Of a stretch of DNA of 64,000 nucleotides, positions 10,501 through 19,931 are shown piece after piece. The stretch is from Moritella marina ATCC 15381 (GTDB lineage: Bacteria > Pseudomonadota > Gammaproteobacteria > Enterobacterales > Moritellaceae): NCBI RefSeq assembly GCF_008931805.1, contig NZ_CP044399.1:1-64000 (forward strand). Reading direction: 5' to 3'. The position numbers were made by a program, and so were the translations under genes. How positions within the stretch are numbered: position 1 is the stretch's first letter; every line of letters begins with the position of its first letter. The notes below the pieces were generated by a model, which was not told the DNA's origin, did no database searches, and worked only from the letters and a program-made list of their open reading frames with translations.

Positions 10501-10533
10501 AATTTTTATAATTTTATACTTTGTTAGAATCTG

Positions 10534-11424
10534 TTACTTATTTCGCTCGATGATGTACTGCGTAAATAAAGCGAGAGTGCTGGTATCATGCGGAATGGTT
10601 TCTAAGGCAAACATCGCTTGTTGATACAGAGCTTGGGCTTTTTCTTGTGCCCCAGCTAAACCGAGCAGTGCTGGGTAAGTTGATTTGTTTAATTCAACAT
10701 CTGAACCTTGCGGTTTACCGAGCGTTTCAGTATCACTTATTATATCGAGAATGTCATCTTGAACTTGAAATGCCAACCCAATTGCGTTTGACCAGTTATC
10801 TAATGCAGTCAATAACTCAACCGAGCAAAGTGGTGATGCAAGGCAACCCAGTTTGGCTGCGCAATTAATTATCGCACCGGTTTTATTATTGTGGATAGCT
10901 TCGAGTTGTGCCAACGAAACCTGTTTATCGGTTGCGGCTAAATCCATTGCTTGGCCACCGCACATACCGCTATAGCCACTCGCTCGGGTAAGTGATTTCA
11001 GCATCGCCAAGCGATTTTTTTCTGCTTCAGGGGCTAATGGGCAATCAAGTAACATTTCAAAAGCAAATGGTTGCAGCGCATCACCGGCTAAAATAGCTGT
11101 CGCATGATCGAATTTAATATGGCAAGTCGGCTGGCCACGGCGTAAGTCATCATCATCCATTGCCGGTAAATCATCATGAATTAATGAATACGCATGAATT
11201 GATTCGATTGCAGCGGCTGGACCATCAAGATCGTTTAAGTTAACACCGAGCATTTCGCCGACGGCATAGACGATCACGGGACGCACACGTTTGCCTCCCT
11301 GTAATAGGCCATATTCCATTGCGGCTGCAAGCTGGGTGCCATGTGTTGGTAGCAAGTTTATTTGCTGTTGCAAATAGTCATTGATACGACCCTGGTATTG
11401 GGTAATTGAGTTTGAAAGCTGCAC
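10534..11424 (-). CDS. ispA: Farnesyl diphosphate synthase
   Basis: Cytoplasmic prenyltransferase that extends dimethylallyl diphosphate with two isopentenyl units to make farnesyl diphosphate, for quinone and undecaprenyl synthesis. The first aspartate-rich motif is in HDDLPAMDDDDLRRGQPTCH near residue 83, and the second in FQVQDDILDIISD near 220. GGKRVRPV near residue 43 binds substrate. Length (296) fits the E. coli enzyme (299). It begins 3 bp after the xseB stop, so it is probably coupled to it. Confidence 0.95.
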   Translation of the reverse strand: MQLSNSITQYQGRINDYLQQQINLLPTHGTQLAAAMEYGLLQGGKRVRPVIVYAVGEMLGVNLNDLDGPAAAIESIHAYSLIHDDLPAMDDDDLRRGQPTCHIKFDHATAILAGDALQPFAFEMLLDCPLAPEAEKNRLAMLKSLTRASGYSGMCGGQAMDLAATDKQVSLAQLEAIHNNKTGAIINCAAKLGCLASPLCSVELLTALDNWSNAIGLAFQVQDDILDIISDTETLGKPQGSDVELNKSTYPALLGLAGAQEKAQALYQQAMFALETIPHDTSTLALFTQYIIERNK

Positions 11425-11427
11425 GGT

Positions 11428-11673
11428 TTAATTACTACTGTCAGAATTGAAAGGTGCAAGCGTTTGCTGGTCACCGTTGGCGAGTAATATGGCTACTTGT
11501 TGTTCAGCATGTTGCAATTTTTGTGAGCTAGCACGTGTTAAGCTAATACCACGTTCAAATTGCTTCAACGCATTATCAAGTTCACTATCACCTTGCTCTA
11601 AGCTGGTCACAATTGTCTCTAACTCTGCAATAGACGCCTCAAACGTCATATTTTCTGGTTTTTTTACCGCCAT
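11428..11673 (-). CDS. xseB: Exodeoxyribonuclease VII small subunit
   Basis: Small subunit of exonuclease VII, a single-strand DNA exonuclease whose large subunit XseA is not in this window. The 81-residue protein has the family core MTFEASIAELETIVTSLEQG followed by ELDNALKQFERGISL, two helices that bind XseA. The start has an upstream AGAGGGAC ribosome site. First gene of the xseB-ispA-dxs operon. Confidence 0.94.
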   Translation of the reverse strand: MAVKKPENMTFEASIAELETIVTSLEQGDSELDNALKQFERGISLTRASSQKLQHAEQQVAILLANGDQQTLAPFNSDSSN

Positions 11674-11857
11674 CGGGTGTCCCTCTGATAATATACTCGG
11701 GTATTATACCCAAATTACTAAGGTATATACAGCTTAACGGTGAGATGACAGTGATAAGCAGAATAAGATCACTTCAGAATTTTATTTGCTTGCCGATATA
11801 GATCATTGAATACACTCGCTAGAATATGATGATAATTTGCTTGGGATGGGGAATGTT

Positions 11858-12622
11858 GTGGATTTAGCAACTTTAATAGGATTAATCGGCTCGTTTGCGT
11901 TTGTTGTTATGGCAATGGTATTGGGTGGCGATATAAGCACGTTTGTTGATACGCAGTCAGTGTTGATTGTATTTATCGGCTCACTCTTTGTGGTATTGAT
12001 GCATTTTAATTTTGGTCAATTTTTAGCTGCTGCAAAAATTGCGATTAAAGCATTTATGTTCAAAATCGATAAACCTGAAGAGTTAATCGAGCAAGCGGTT
12101 GAAATGGCGGATGCGGCCCGTAAAGGTGGTTTTTTAGCCCTTGAAGAAGCGGAAGTGAAAAATGAATTTATGCAAAAAGGTATCGATTTATTAGTGGACG
12201 GCCACGATGCAACTGTGGTTAGTCAAACATTGCAAAAAGATATTAAATTGACCACAGCCCGCCACAAAAGCGGTATTCATGTCTTTACTATGATCGGTGA
12301 AGTTGCCCCTGCGATGGGCATGATTGGTACGCTGATCGGTCTCGTTGCCATGTTGTCTAACATGGATGACCCTAAATCAATTGGCCCTGCAATGGCGGTA
12401 GCCTTATTAACCACATTATATGGTGCTGTTTTTGCCAATATGATAGCGATCCCGATCGCCGGTAAGTTGAAATTACGTTCTGAAGAAGAGATGCTCAATA
12501 ACACCCTGATCATGGATGCTATTTTAGGTATTCAAGAAGGGCGAAACCCAAGGGTAATCGAAAGCTTGTTAAAAAATTACCTCAATTCATCAAAACGTGA
12601 AGTTGCCGATGGCGGCGTTTAG
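11858..12622 (+). CDS. pomA: Sodium-type flagellar stator protein PomA (MotA family)
   Basis: PomA and PomB form the ion-conducting stator that drives flagellar rotation; the PomA type uses sodium. I start at the GTG at 11858 (protein MDLATLIGLIGSFAFVVMAMV), which follows a GGGGA ribosome site and matches the family N terminus; the TTG at 11837 would add seven residues. Helices lie near residues 4-22 and 30-50, with the third and fourth around 150-200 (IGEVAPAMGMIGTLIGLVAML; AVALLTTLYGAVFANMIAIPI). The cytoplasmic loop in between touches the rotor. The sodium preference is inferred from similarity to PomA rather than MotA. Confidence 0.92.
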   Translation: MDLATLIGLIGSFAFVVMAMVLGGDISTFVDTQSVLIVFIGSLFVVLMHFNFGQFLAAAKIAIKAFMFKIDKPEELIEQAVEMADAARKGGFLALEEAEVKNEFMQKGIDLLVDGHDATVVSQTLQKDIKLTTARHKSGIHVFTMIGEVAPAMGMIGTLIGLVAMLSNMDDPKSIGPAMAVALLTTLYGAVFANMIAIPIAGKLKLRSEEEMLNNTLIMDAILGIQEGRNPRVIESLLKNYLNSSKREVADGGV

Positions 12623-12663
12623 TTAGTTTCAACATGACCGCTGAATAAGTAGAGAGATACCCT

Positions 12664-13575
12664 ATGTCAGATGAATGTGATTGCCCACCCCCAGGCCTCC
12701 CCGCCTGGATGGGAACATTTGCCGATTTAATGAGCCTGTTAATGTGCTTTTTTGTATTACTGCTGTCATTTTCAGAAATGGATGTAGTGAAATTTAAGCA
12801 AATTGCAGGTTCAATGCAGTTCGCATTTGGTGTCCAAAATCAGATTGATGTAAAAAACATCCCGAAAGGCACCACGGTGATCGCACAGGAGTTTCGTCCG
12901 GGTCGTCCGGATCCCACGCCAATCGAAACCATCATGCAGCACACTATTGATAATAGTGAAGCTGAATTGGATTTCAAAGATGGGGAAGATCAAAATGCGG
13001 GTGGTAAAAATAAATTAGAGGAAGACAGTAACGGCGGAAAATCGCCCGAAACCTCAACACGTGATAACACACCAACAGAAAATGTTGAAGTGACAGAAGA
13101 TACCAGTGAATTGGTTAAAGCGTTGGCTGAAGCATTAAAAGAAGAAGTGGATAGCGGTGGCGTTGAGGTTGAAAACCTAGGTCAACAAATCATTATTCGT
13201 ATTAATGAAAAAGGCTCATTTCCTGCGGGCTCGGCATTTTTACAACCTCGATTCCGTCCTGTGATCCAAAAGGTAGCGCAATTATTAGCGACGATACCTG
13301 GCATGATCACGGTTGCCGGACATACGGGGAAAGAGCAGTTACATTCTGAGTTATATCGCTCGAAATGGGATCTGTCTAGTCAACGTGCAGTGTCTGTTGC
13401 TCATGAGATGCTAAAAGTAAAAGACTTTACTGAAAATCGCTTGATCGTGCAGGGAATGGCGGATACGCACCCACTCACCGATGTTGAAAGTGAGTTACGC
13501 CGTAATCGACGTGTTGAAATCAGCATAATGCAAGGTAAAGCGAAACTGTCAGAACCTTTGGATGTAGTTAAGTAA
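12664..13575 (+). CDS. pomB: Sodium-type flagellar stator protein PomB (MotB family)
   Basis: PomB carries the single transmembrane helix with the ion-binding aspartate (Asp 21 in WMGTFADLMSLLMCFFVLLL) and anchors the stator to peptidoglycan. The OmpA/MotB domain occupies roughly residues 165-290, ending with the diagnostic RRNRRVEIS. The acidic linker at 85-150 (Glu/Asp/Asn rich) probably contains the plug region. The start is preceded by AGAGAGA. It pairs with pomA 41 bp upstream. A terminator hairpin follows at 13618. Confidence 0.92.
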   Translation: MSDECDCPPPGLPAWMGTFADLMSLLMCFFVLLLSFSEMDVVKFKQIAGSMQFAFGVQNQIDVKNIPKGTTVIAQEFRPGRPDPTPIETIMQHTIDNSEAELDFKDGEDQNAGGKNKLEEDSNGGKSPETSTRDNTPTENVEVTEDTSELVKALAEALKEEVDSGGVEVENLGQQIIIRINEKGSFPAGSAFLQPRFRPVIQKVAQLLATIPGMITVAGHTGKEQLHSELYRSKWDLSSQRAVSVAHEMLKVKDFTENRLIVQGMADTHPLTDVESELRRNRRVEISIMQGKAKLSEPLDVVK

Positions 13576-13617
13576 GACTTAATACGAATAAATAAAAAAT
13601 CGTCATTTAGACAAATT

Positions 13618-13668
13618 AAAAGGCTCATGGTTATGGATCATTTCATACGATGAGCCTTTTTTATTTTT
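13618..13668 (+). terminator. Rho-independent terminator after pomB
   Basis: AAAAGGCTCAT pairs with ATGAGCCTTTT across a 21-base loop, followed by a T-rich tail. Confidence 0.8.
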
Positions 13669-13862
13669 CGCTAATTGACATAATGCAATGACTTGTTGGG
13701 CAGTAAAGTCTTGTTGCATGCTGCTAAGCAATCAATATCTCTGTATGTTCGTTTTCGAAACAAGGCTAAAGCGTGCGTCTTCTCACTGTAACCTTGATTT
13801 TAGGCAGTACTTTCGCTCGTTAGCTGTCAGCCATAAGTATTAATACTAACCAATTGTTGAGC

Positions 13863-13978
13863 ATATATTCCAATAAGGAGCAATTAAGTATATTAGCATC
13901 ACATTTAGATACTTAATCTTAGCAATTGTCATATTGTAGGTATTAACGGTTGTCGATTGATGATAGTTTGGAATATAT
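13863..13978. promoter_or_regulatory. Nested inverted repeats in the oppA leader
   Basis: The outer pair ATATATTCCAA (13863-13873) and TTGGAATATAT (13968-13978) is an exact 11-bp inverted repeat. Inside it, ATTAAGTAT (13883-13891) and ATACTTAAT (13909-13917) form a second exact pair. They lie in the 534-bp pomB-oppA spacer, 130-250 bp before oppA. They could be looped operator sites or a structured leader; I recognise no known class. The remainder of the spacer shows no gene I would call. Confidence 0.45.
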
Positions 13979-14109
13979 AGCAATTAAATGAATTAATTGT
14001 TACTGTGAATACTACTCCTTTAGAGATGCTTGGTATTTCAATTCAACAAAAATTGAAATATAAAACAAATTTAAAGGTCATGGATGTAATTGTCGTACTG
14101 GAGTTGTAC

Positions 14110-15741
14110 ATGTTAAAAAATAAAATCACCCAATCATTACTATTAGGCGCAGGTCTTGCGTTTGCTGCCACTTCCCTTACTGCCACTGCTGCTGAAGTTC
14201 CTGCCGGTGTTAAGCTTGCGAAAAACCAAGAGCTTGTTCGTGGTAACGGCACTGAAGTTGCGTCGTTAGACCCACAAAAAGTAGAAGGTGTGCCTGAGTC
14301 GCATGTATTGCGTGACTTACTTGAAGGCCTGGTAAACCAAGATGCGGATGGTATAACGATACCGGGTGTCGCTGAAAGCTGGGAAACAACAGATAATAAA
14401 ACCTTTACCTTCCACTTACGTAAAGATGCTAAATGGTCGAATGGTGATGCTGTAACGGCCGATGATTTTGTATATAGCTTCCAACGTGCTGTAGATCCTG
14501 CAACAGCTTCACCTTATTCATGGTATCTAGATATGACTACTATGGTGAATGCGTCTGATATTATTGAAGGTAAAAAAGACAAATCTACTTTGGGTGTTAA
14601 AGCAATTGATGCCAATACATTTGAAGTAACACTCGAAACAGCAGTACCTTATTTCGTTAAAATGATGGCTCACACAACAATGAAGCCAGTACATAAAGCG
14701 ACTGTTGAAAAATTCGGTGATAAATGGACTAAACCAGAAAACTTCGTTGGTAACGGTGCATTTGTGGTGAACAAATGGGTTGTGAACGAACGTCTAGAAC
14801 TAACACGTAATGAACAGTACTGGGATAACGCAAAAACAGTACTTAATAAAGTGACTTACTTACCAATTGAAAACCAAGTTGCGGAAATGAACCGTTTCCT
14901 ATCTGGCGAAATTGACTTTACTTATGAACTGCCAAACGAGCATTTCCGTCGTTTACAAAAAGAACATGCAGAGTCGGTAGCAATCAAAGGTAACTTGTGT
15001 ACTTATTACTACAACTTCAACACGCATAAGCCACCATTTGATGATGTGCGTGTACGTAAAGCGATTTCTTATTCTATTGATCGTAATATCGTTGCTAACG
15101 CAATTCTTGGTCAAGGCCAGAAACCAGCTTATTTCTTAACACCTGAAATCGTTGCTGATTTTAGCCCTGAGACGCCTGCTTATGGTAAGTTGACGCAAAA
15201 AGAACGTAATGAAAAAGCGAAAGAATTGTTAGCGGAAGCGGGCTACAACAAGTCAAATCCACTTGAATTCAGCCTATTGTATAACACGTCAGAAAACCAC
15301 AAGAAAATTGCCGTTGCGATTGCATCTATGTGGAAGAAAAACTTAGGCGTATCAGTAACACTTGAAAACCAAGAGTGGAAAACCTACCTAGAAACTAAAA
15401 AGCAGGGTGATTTTGAAGCCGCTCGTGCTGGTTGGTGTGGTGATTATAATGAAGCATCTACTTTCACTTCATTAATGGAAGGTACCAACACGACTGGTGG
15501 TATCCACTACAAGAGCTCAACATATGACAAGCTAACAAAAGATGCAGTGAAAGCGACATCGGAAGCGAAACGTCAAGAGCTGTATTATGCTCAAGAAGCA
15601 CTATTAACGAAAGATATGCCTATTGCTCCTATCTATCAGTATGTTACTGCGCGTTTAGTTAACCCACATGTGGGTGGCTATGCGGAAAACAACGCACAAG
15701 ATCAACTTTACTCTAAAGATATGTACATCATCGCTGAGTAA
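14110..15741 (+). CDS. oppA: Oligopeptide ABC transporter periplasmic binding protein OppA
   Basis: Family-5 solute-binding protein for oligopeptides. The start at 14110 gives a classical Sec signal (KITQSLLLGAGLAFAATSLT, cleavage after TATAA) and follows GGAGTTGTAC; an ORF extension back to 14005 has no such support. After the signal come RGNGTEVASLDPQKVEGVPE, GVAESWETTDNKTFTFHLRK, DAVTADDFVYSFQRAVDP, DVRVRKAISYSIDRN and GWCGDYNEASTF, the pattern of OppA/MppA. It has no lipobox, unlike the DppA-like protein at 2484. First gene of a five-gene operon. Confidence 0.92.
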   Translation: MLKNKITQSLLLGAGLAFAATSLTATAAEVPAGVKLAKNQELVRGNGTEVASLDPQKVEGVPESHVLRDLLEGLVNQDADGITIPGVAESWETTDNKTFTFHLRKDAKWSNGDAVTADDFVYSFQRAVDPATASPYSWYLDMTTMVNASDIIEGKKDKSTLGVKAIDANTFEVTLETAVPYFVKMMAHTTMKPVHKATVEKFGDKWTKPENFVGNGAFVVNKWVVNERLELTRNEQYWDNAKTVLNKVTYLPIENQVAEMNRFLSGEIDFTYELPNEHFRRLQKEHAESVAIKGNLCTYYYNFNTHKPPFDDVRVRKAISYSIDRNIVANAILGQGQKPAYFLTPEIVADFSPETPAYGKLTQKERNEKAKELLAEAGYNKSNPLEFSLLYNTSENHKKIAVAIASMWKKNLGVSVTLENQEWKTYLETKKQGDFEAARAGWCGDYNEASTFTSLMEGTNTTGGIHYKSSTYDKLTKDAVKATSEAKRQELYYAQEALLTKDMPIAPIYQYVTARLVNPHVGGYAENNAQDQLYSKDMYIIAE

Positions 15742-15834
15742 TAGTTCTCCATACTATTAATTTTTAGATCAACTGCATGCGGATCTCGCATGCAGTCTTC
15801 TTCATTTTTAAATTGTCATAGATTGAGTTAGATT

Positions 15835-16755
15835 ATGCTTAAATTCATCTTAAAACGAATTCTGGAAGCAATACCGACAATGCTGGTATTGATCACCGTG
15901 TCTTTTTTCCTTATGCGCTTTGCCCCTGGTAGCCCATTCTCAAGCGAGAGAACACTGCCGCCACAAGTGATGGCAAACATTAATGCTAAGTATGGTTTAG
16001 ACAAGCCAGTGCTTGAGCAATACACTACCTATCTTACTAATGTCATCCAAGGTGACTTAGGTCCTTCTTTTAAATACAAAGATTTTACCGTGAATGAACT
16101 GGTTGCTTCGGCATTACCGGTATCAGCAAAAATCGGTGCTTTCGCGTTTGTATTTGCACTGGTATTCGGTGTTTTTGTCGGCACAATGGCGGCCTTAAAA
16201 CAAAATACGTGGTTAGACTACAGCATTATGTCAACCGCAATGATCGGGGTGGTGCTGCCTTCTTTTGTTCTCGCACCTGCACTTATTTATTTATTTTCGA
16301 TCGATCTTGGCTGGTTCCCTGCTGGTGGTTGGTTAGATGGCTCGATGAAATACATGGTCTTACCGGTATTAGGCATGTCGATGTTATATGTGGCAACTTT
16401 CGCCCGTATCACCCGCGGTAGCATGATTGAAACCATGAACAGTAACTTTATCCGTACTGCGCGTTCGAAAGGCTTGAGCTTTCCATATATCGTCATGAAG
16501 CATGCATTGAAACCAGCGATGTTACCTGTTGTTTCATACATGGGACCTGCTTTCGTGGGTATCATCACAGGTTCTGTGGTTATTGAAACTATTTTTGGTT
16601 TACCAGGTATTGGTAAGCTGTTTGTAAACGCGGCGTTTAACCGTGATTACTCGTTGGTTATGGGTGTTACGATCCTTATCGGATTCTTGTTTATTTTATT
16701 CAATGCAGTAGTGGATATTCTACTTGCTTATGTTGATCCGAAAATTCGTTACTAA
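15835..16755 (+). CDS. oppB: Oligopeptide ABC transporter permease OppB
   Basis: Channel-forming inner-membrane subunit. The first helix is in FILKRILEAIPTMLVLITVSFF, followed by RFAPGSPFSSERTLPP, a stretch typical of OppB. The EAA loop NSNFIRTARSKGLSFPYIV near residue 205 contacts the ATPases. The C-terminal helices end in a DPKIRY tail shared with this permease class. Length (306) matches E. coli OppB. oppC begins 10 bp later. Confidence 0.93.
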   Translation: MLKFILKRILEAIPTMLVLITVSFFLMRFAPGSPFSSERTLPPQVMANINAKYGLDKPVLEQYTTYLTNVIQGDLGPSFKYKDFTVNELVASALPVSAKIGAFAFVFALVFGVFVGTMAALKQNTWLDYSIMSTAMIGVVLPSFVLAPALIYLFSIDLGWFPAGGWLDGSMKYMVLPVLGMSMLYVATFARITRGSMIETMNSNFIRTARSKGLSFPYIVMKHALKPAMLPVVSYMGPAFVGIITGSVVIETIFGLPGIGKLFVNAAFNRDYSLVMGVTILIGFLFILFNAVVDILLAYVDPKIRY

Positions 16756-16765
16756 GGGATTAGGT

Positions 16766-17668
16766 ATGTTATCTAAAACAGCTAAAGTCGAAGCGTTAAA
16801 CAACTTCTCGACAAATTTAGAAATTGAAGGCCGTAGTTTATGGCAGGATGCGCGTATTCGTTTTATGCGTAATAAAGCGGCAATGGTCAGTTTATTCATC
16901 TTATTTTTGATTACGCTTTCGGTGATCTTCGTGCCGATGTTCAGTCAATATGCATTCGATGATACGGATTGGTATGCGATGCATGCGCCGCCATCAGCGG
17001 ACCATTGGTTTGGTACTGACAGCTTAGGCCGTGATTTATTTGTACGTACCTTTATTGGTGGTCGTATTTCGATGATGGTTGGTGTGATGGGCGCATTTGT
17101 TGCTGTGCTTATCGGTACATTATATGGCGCTGCATCTGGCTTTATTGGTGGTAAAACTGACCGTGTGATGATGCGTATTCTTGAAATCCTTTACGCTATT
17201 CCATTCATGTTCCTGGTGATCGTATTAGTGACTTTCTTTGGTCGTGACATCATCTTAATCTTTGTAGCGATTGGTGCAATTGCGTGGTTAGACATGGCGC
17301 GTATTGTTCGTGGTCAAACGCTAAGTTTACGCGGTAAAGAGTTTATCGAAGCAGCACATGTATGTGGTGTGAGTAAGTGGGGTATTATTACCCGTCATAT
17401 CGTACCGAATGTATTAGGTATTGTTGCCGTGTACTCAACGTTGCTTATTCCAAGCATGATTTTAACTGAATCTTTTCTTAGCTTCCTTGGCTTAGGCGTG
17501 CAAGAGCCTATGACCAGTTGGGGCGCGTTATTGCAAGAAGGTGCACAAACGATGGAATTGGCTATCTGGCAATTAGGTTTTCCAGCGCTGTTCATGGTTG
17601 TCACACTATTTTGCTTTAACTATGTCGGTGATGGTCTTCGTGACGCGCTTGATCCAAAAGACAGATAA
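16766..17668 (+). CDS. oppC: Oligopeptide ABC transporter permease OppC
   Basis: Second permease subunit. The start at 16766 is preceded by AAGGGATTAGG; an extension to 16724 would overlap oppB and lacks a ribosome site. Features: cytoplasmic N terminus EGRSLWQDARIRFMRNKAAM before the first helix, HWFGTDSLGRDLFVRTFIGGR near residue 93, EAA loop KEFIEAAHVCGVSKWGIITR near 190, and ESFLSFLGLGVQEPMTSWG near 235. All are diagnostic for OppC. Confidence 0.93.
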   Translation: MLSKTAKVEALNNFSTNLEIEGRSLWQDARIRFMRNKAAMVSLFILFLITLSVIFVPMFSQYAFDDTDWYAMHAPPSADHWFGTDSLGRDLFVRTFIGGRISMMVGVMGAFVAVLIGTLYGAASGFIGGKTDRVMMRILEILYAIPFMFLVIVLVTFFGRDIILIFVAIGAIAWLDMARIVRGQTLSLRGKEFIEAAHVCGVSKWGIITRHIVPNVLGIVAVYSTLLIPSMILTESFLSFLGLGVQEPMTSWGALLQEGAQTMELAIWQLGFPALFMVVTLFCFNYVGDGLRDALDPKDR

Positions 17669-17676
17669 TTGCTAAA

Positions 17677-17719
17677 TAGAATGGCTTAAAGTGAGCAGAA
17701 CCGAATTTAAGCCATTCTA
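17677..17719. other. Intercistronic hairpin between oppC and oppD
   Basis: TAGAATGGCTTAAA and TTTAAGCCATTCTA make an exact 14-bp stem with a 15-base loop. No T-run follows, so it is more likely an mRNA-stability or processing element than a terminator. Confidence 0.6.
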
Positions 17720-17782
17720 GCTGAAAATATATTGCTGACTACACAGTTAGATGTAGCGCTAGAACAAGATTAAGGATGTCAG

Positions 17783-18748
17783 ATGAGTTTACTAGATGTT
17801 AAAGACCTACGCGTTGAGTTTACTACCCAAGACGGTAATGTAACTGCGGTTAATGATTTAAATTTCTCGCTCAGCCCTGGTGAAACGCTGGGTATTGTTG
17901 GCGAATCTGGTTCGGGTAAATCTCAGACCGTCTTTGCGATCATGGGATTGCTGGCAAAAAACGGTATTATTACTGGTAGTGCTAAGTTCGAAGGTAAAGA
18001 GATTTTAAATTTGCCGGAAAAAGAACTTAACCATGTGCGTGCAGAACAAATCGCAATGATTTTCCAAGACCCAATGACATCATTGAACCCTTACATGAAG
18101 GTCAGTGAACAGATGATGGAAGTACTTATTCATCATAAAGGTATGTCACGTAAAGAAGCGTTTGAAGAATCAGTGTTCATGCTGGAATCGGTCAAGATCC
18201 CGGAAGCGCGTATGCGTATTAATATGTACCCACATGAATTCTCGGGTGGCATGCGCCAACGTGTCATGATTGCGATGGCGTTGTTATGTCGTCCTAAGCT
18301 ACTGATTGCTGATGAACCAACAACGGCATTGGATGTAACGATCCAGGCGCAGATCATGCAGTTGTTGAACGAATTAAAAGATAAGTTTAATACCGCGATT
18401 ATTATGATCACTCATGATTTGGGTGTGGTTGCTGGTAGTTGTGACAAAGTATTGGTGATGTATGCTGGTCGTACGATGGAGTATGGTAAGGTGAATGACA
18501 TCTTCTATACACCAAGCCACCCTTATACAGAAGGGCTGCTTAAGTCTATTCCACGTTTAGATACCGAAGGTGATATTTTACCGACGATTCCGGGTAATCC
18601 ACCTAACTTGTTATCATTACCTAAAGGCTGTGCATATCAAGATCGTTGTCATCGTGCACAAGAAAATTGTCAACAAGAACAACCACAATTAATTCCATTT
18701 GCTGGCGACCGCTTACGTGCCTGCTTCTCAGACCAGGGGACATGGTAA
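17783..18748 (+). CDS. oppD: Oligopeptide ABC transporter ATPase OppD
   Basis: ATPase subunit of the oligopeptide importer. Walker [11 protein letters not shown] near residue 38, Q-loop IFQDPMTSLNP, signature FSGGMRQR, Walker [13 protein letters not shown] and switch MITHDLGVV are all present. The C-terminal oligopeptide-transporter domain has GCAYQDRCHRAQENC. The stop codon overlaps the oppF start (TAATG). It lies 114 bp after oppC, with a strong hairpin in the gap. Confidence 0.94.
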   Translation: MSLLDVKDLRVEFTTQDGNVTAVNDLNFSLSPGETLGIVGESGSGKSQTVFAIMGLLAKNGIITGSAKFEGKEILNLPEKELNHVRAEQIAMIFQDPMTSLNPYMKVSEQMMEVLIHHKGMSRKEAFEESVFMLESVKIPEARMRINMYPHEFSGGMRQRVMIAMALLCRPKLLIADEPTTALDVTIQAQIMQLLNELKDKFNTAIIMITHDLGVVAGSCDKVLVMYAGRTMEYGKVNDIFYTPSHPYTEGLLKSIPRLDTEGDILPTIPGNPPNLLSLPKGCAYQDRCHRAQENCQQEQPQLIPFAGDRLRACFSDQGTW

Positions 18749-19806
18749 TGACTATTATTGAAAAGCAAACCGTTGAAAAGCAAGCTGTAGCAACAAAACA
18801 ACGGAACGTTGCTGTACAAGCAGTAAAAAAAGAATTGCTACTCGAAGTGAACAACCTGAAGGTGCAGTTTGATATTCCGTCTAAGTCATTTTGGCCTTGG
18901 GCGCCACCGACACCACTGAAAGCGGTTGATGGTGTGAGTATCAAATTATATGAAGGTGAAACGTTAGGCGTAGTAGGGGAATCTGGTTGTGGTAAATCAA
19001 CCTTTGCCCGTGCACTCATTGGTTTGGTGCCAGCTGCTGCCGGTAATGTGGTGTGGTTAGGTCAAGATCTTACGCGTTTACCGCACAATGAAATGCGTGA
19101 AAAACGCAAAGAAATTCAAATGATTTTCCAAGACCCGTTAGCGTCGCTTAATCCGCGTATGACGGTGGGTGATATTATTGCTGAGCCGCTACGTACTTTC
19201 TTCCCTCGTCTGACTAAAGATGAAGTGAGAGAGCAGGTGAAAGAGATGATGACGAAGGTAGGTTTATTACCGAACGTGATCAACCGTTACCCACATGAGT
19301 TCTCGGGGGGTCAGTGTCAACGTATCGGTATTGCCCGTGCACTTATCTTAAAACCTAAGATGATCATCTGTGATGAACCTGTTTCGGCATTGGATGTATC
19401 AATTCAAGCGCAGGTAGTGAATCTATTACAATCACTGCAGAAAGAACTGGGTTTAAGCCTGATCTTTATTGCCCATGATTTATCGATTGTAAAACACATT
19501 TCCGATCGTGTATTAGTGATGTATCTGGGTAATGCAGTGGAACTGGGAGAATCAAAAGCCTTGTTCGCCGAGCCTAAACACCCGTACACCAAAGCCTTGA
19601 TGTCTGCAGTGCCGATCCCTGATCCTATATTAGAACGTCAGAAAAAGATTGAAATGCTAGAAGGTGATTTACCGTCGCCACTCAATCCGCCATCTGGTTG
19701 CGTATTCCGTACCCGTTGTCCGGTCGCTAAAGCGAGTTGTGCTGAGACGAAACCGACATTATCTGGTGATGAAGTACATTCTGTGTCTTGTTTGCTAGTG
19801 GCTTAA
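18748..19806 (+). CDS. oppF: Oligopeptide ABC transporter ATPase OppF
   Basis: Partner ATPase of OppD. I chose the ATG at 18748, which overlaps the oppD stop and follows AGGGGAC; a start at 18742 is possible and would add two residues. Residues 1-30 are a Lys/Gln/Val-rich extension ahead of the conserved LLLEVNNLKVQF. Motifs are Walker [24 protein letters not shown], signature FSGGQCQR (Cys where Arg is common), Walker [13 protein letters not shown] and FIAHDLSIV, with the C-terminal GCVFRTRCPVAKASC. Confidence 0.93.
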   Translation: MTIIEKQTVEKQAVATKQRNVAVQAVKKELLLEVNNLKVQFDIPSKSFWPWAPPTPLKAVDGVSIKLYEGETLGVVGESGCGKSTFARALIGLVPAAAGNVVWLGQDLTRLPHNEMREKRKEIQMIFQDPLASLNPRMTVGDIIAEPLRTFFPRLTKDEVREQVKEMMTKVGLLPNVINRYPHEFSGGQCQRIGIARALILKPKMIICDEPVSALDVSIQAQVVNLLQSLQKELGLSLIFIAHDLSIVKHISDRVLVMYLGNAVELGESKALFAEPKHPYTKALMSAVPIPDPILERQKKIEMLEGDLPSPLNPPSGCVFRTRCPVAKASCAETKPTLSGDEVHSVSCLLVA

Positions 19807-19868
19807 TGTCTTTGGTGAGATAAGTCGATTGAAAATAATATAACATAACGAACATAGTCATAATCCCG

Positions 19869-19905
19869 TATACCTGTCAGCAACGTGTTGATGGGTATTT
19901 TTTTG
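19869..19905 (+). terminator. Terminator after the opp operon
   Basis: An imperfect stem built from ATACC(T)GTCAGCA and TGTTGATGGGTAT is followed by seven T residues. Confidence 0.7.
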
Positions 19906-19931
19906 TCTCTCCCCTGATTACGGATAATTAT

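Noticed and set aside
13603-13719. Minus-strand 38-codon ORF downstream of pomB starting MQQDFTAQQVIALCQLAKNK
   Set aside because: It has no ribosome site, overlaps the pomB terminator hairpin, and has an in-frame stop just upstream. Probably chance.
14005-14109. In-frame N-terminal extension of oppA
   Set aside because: The signal peptide and GGAG ribosome site place the start at 14110; the extension has no conserved features.
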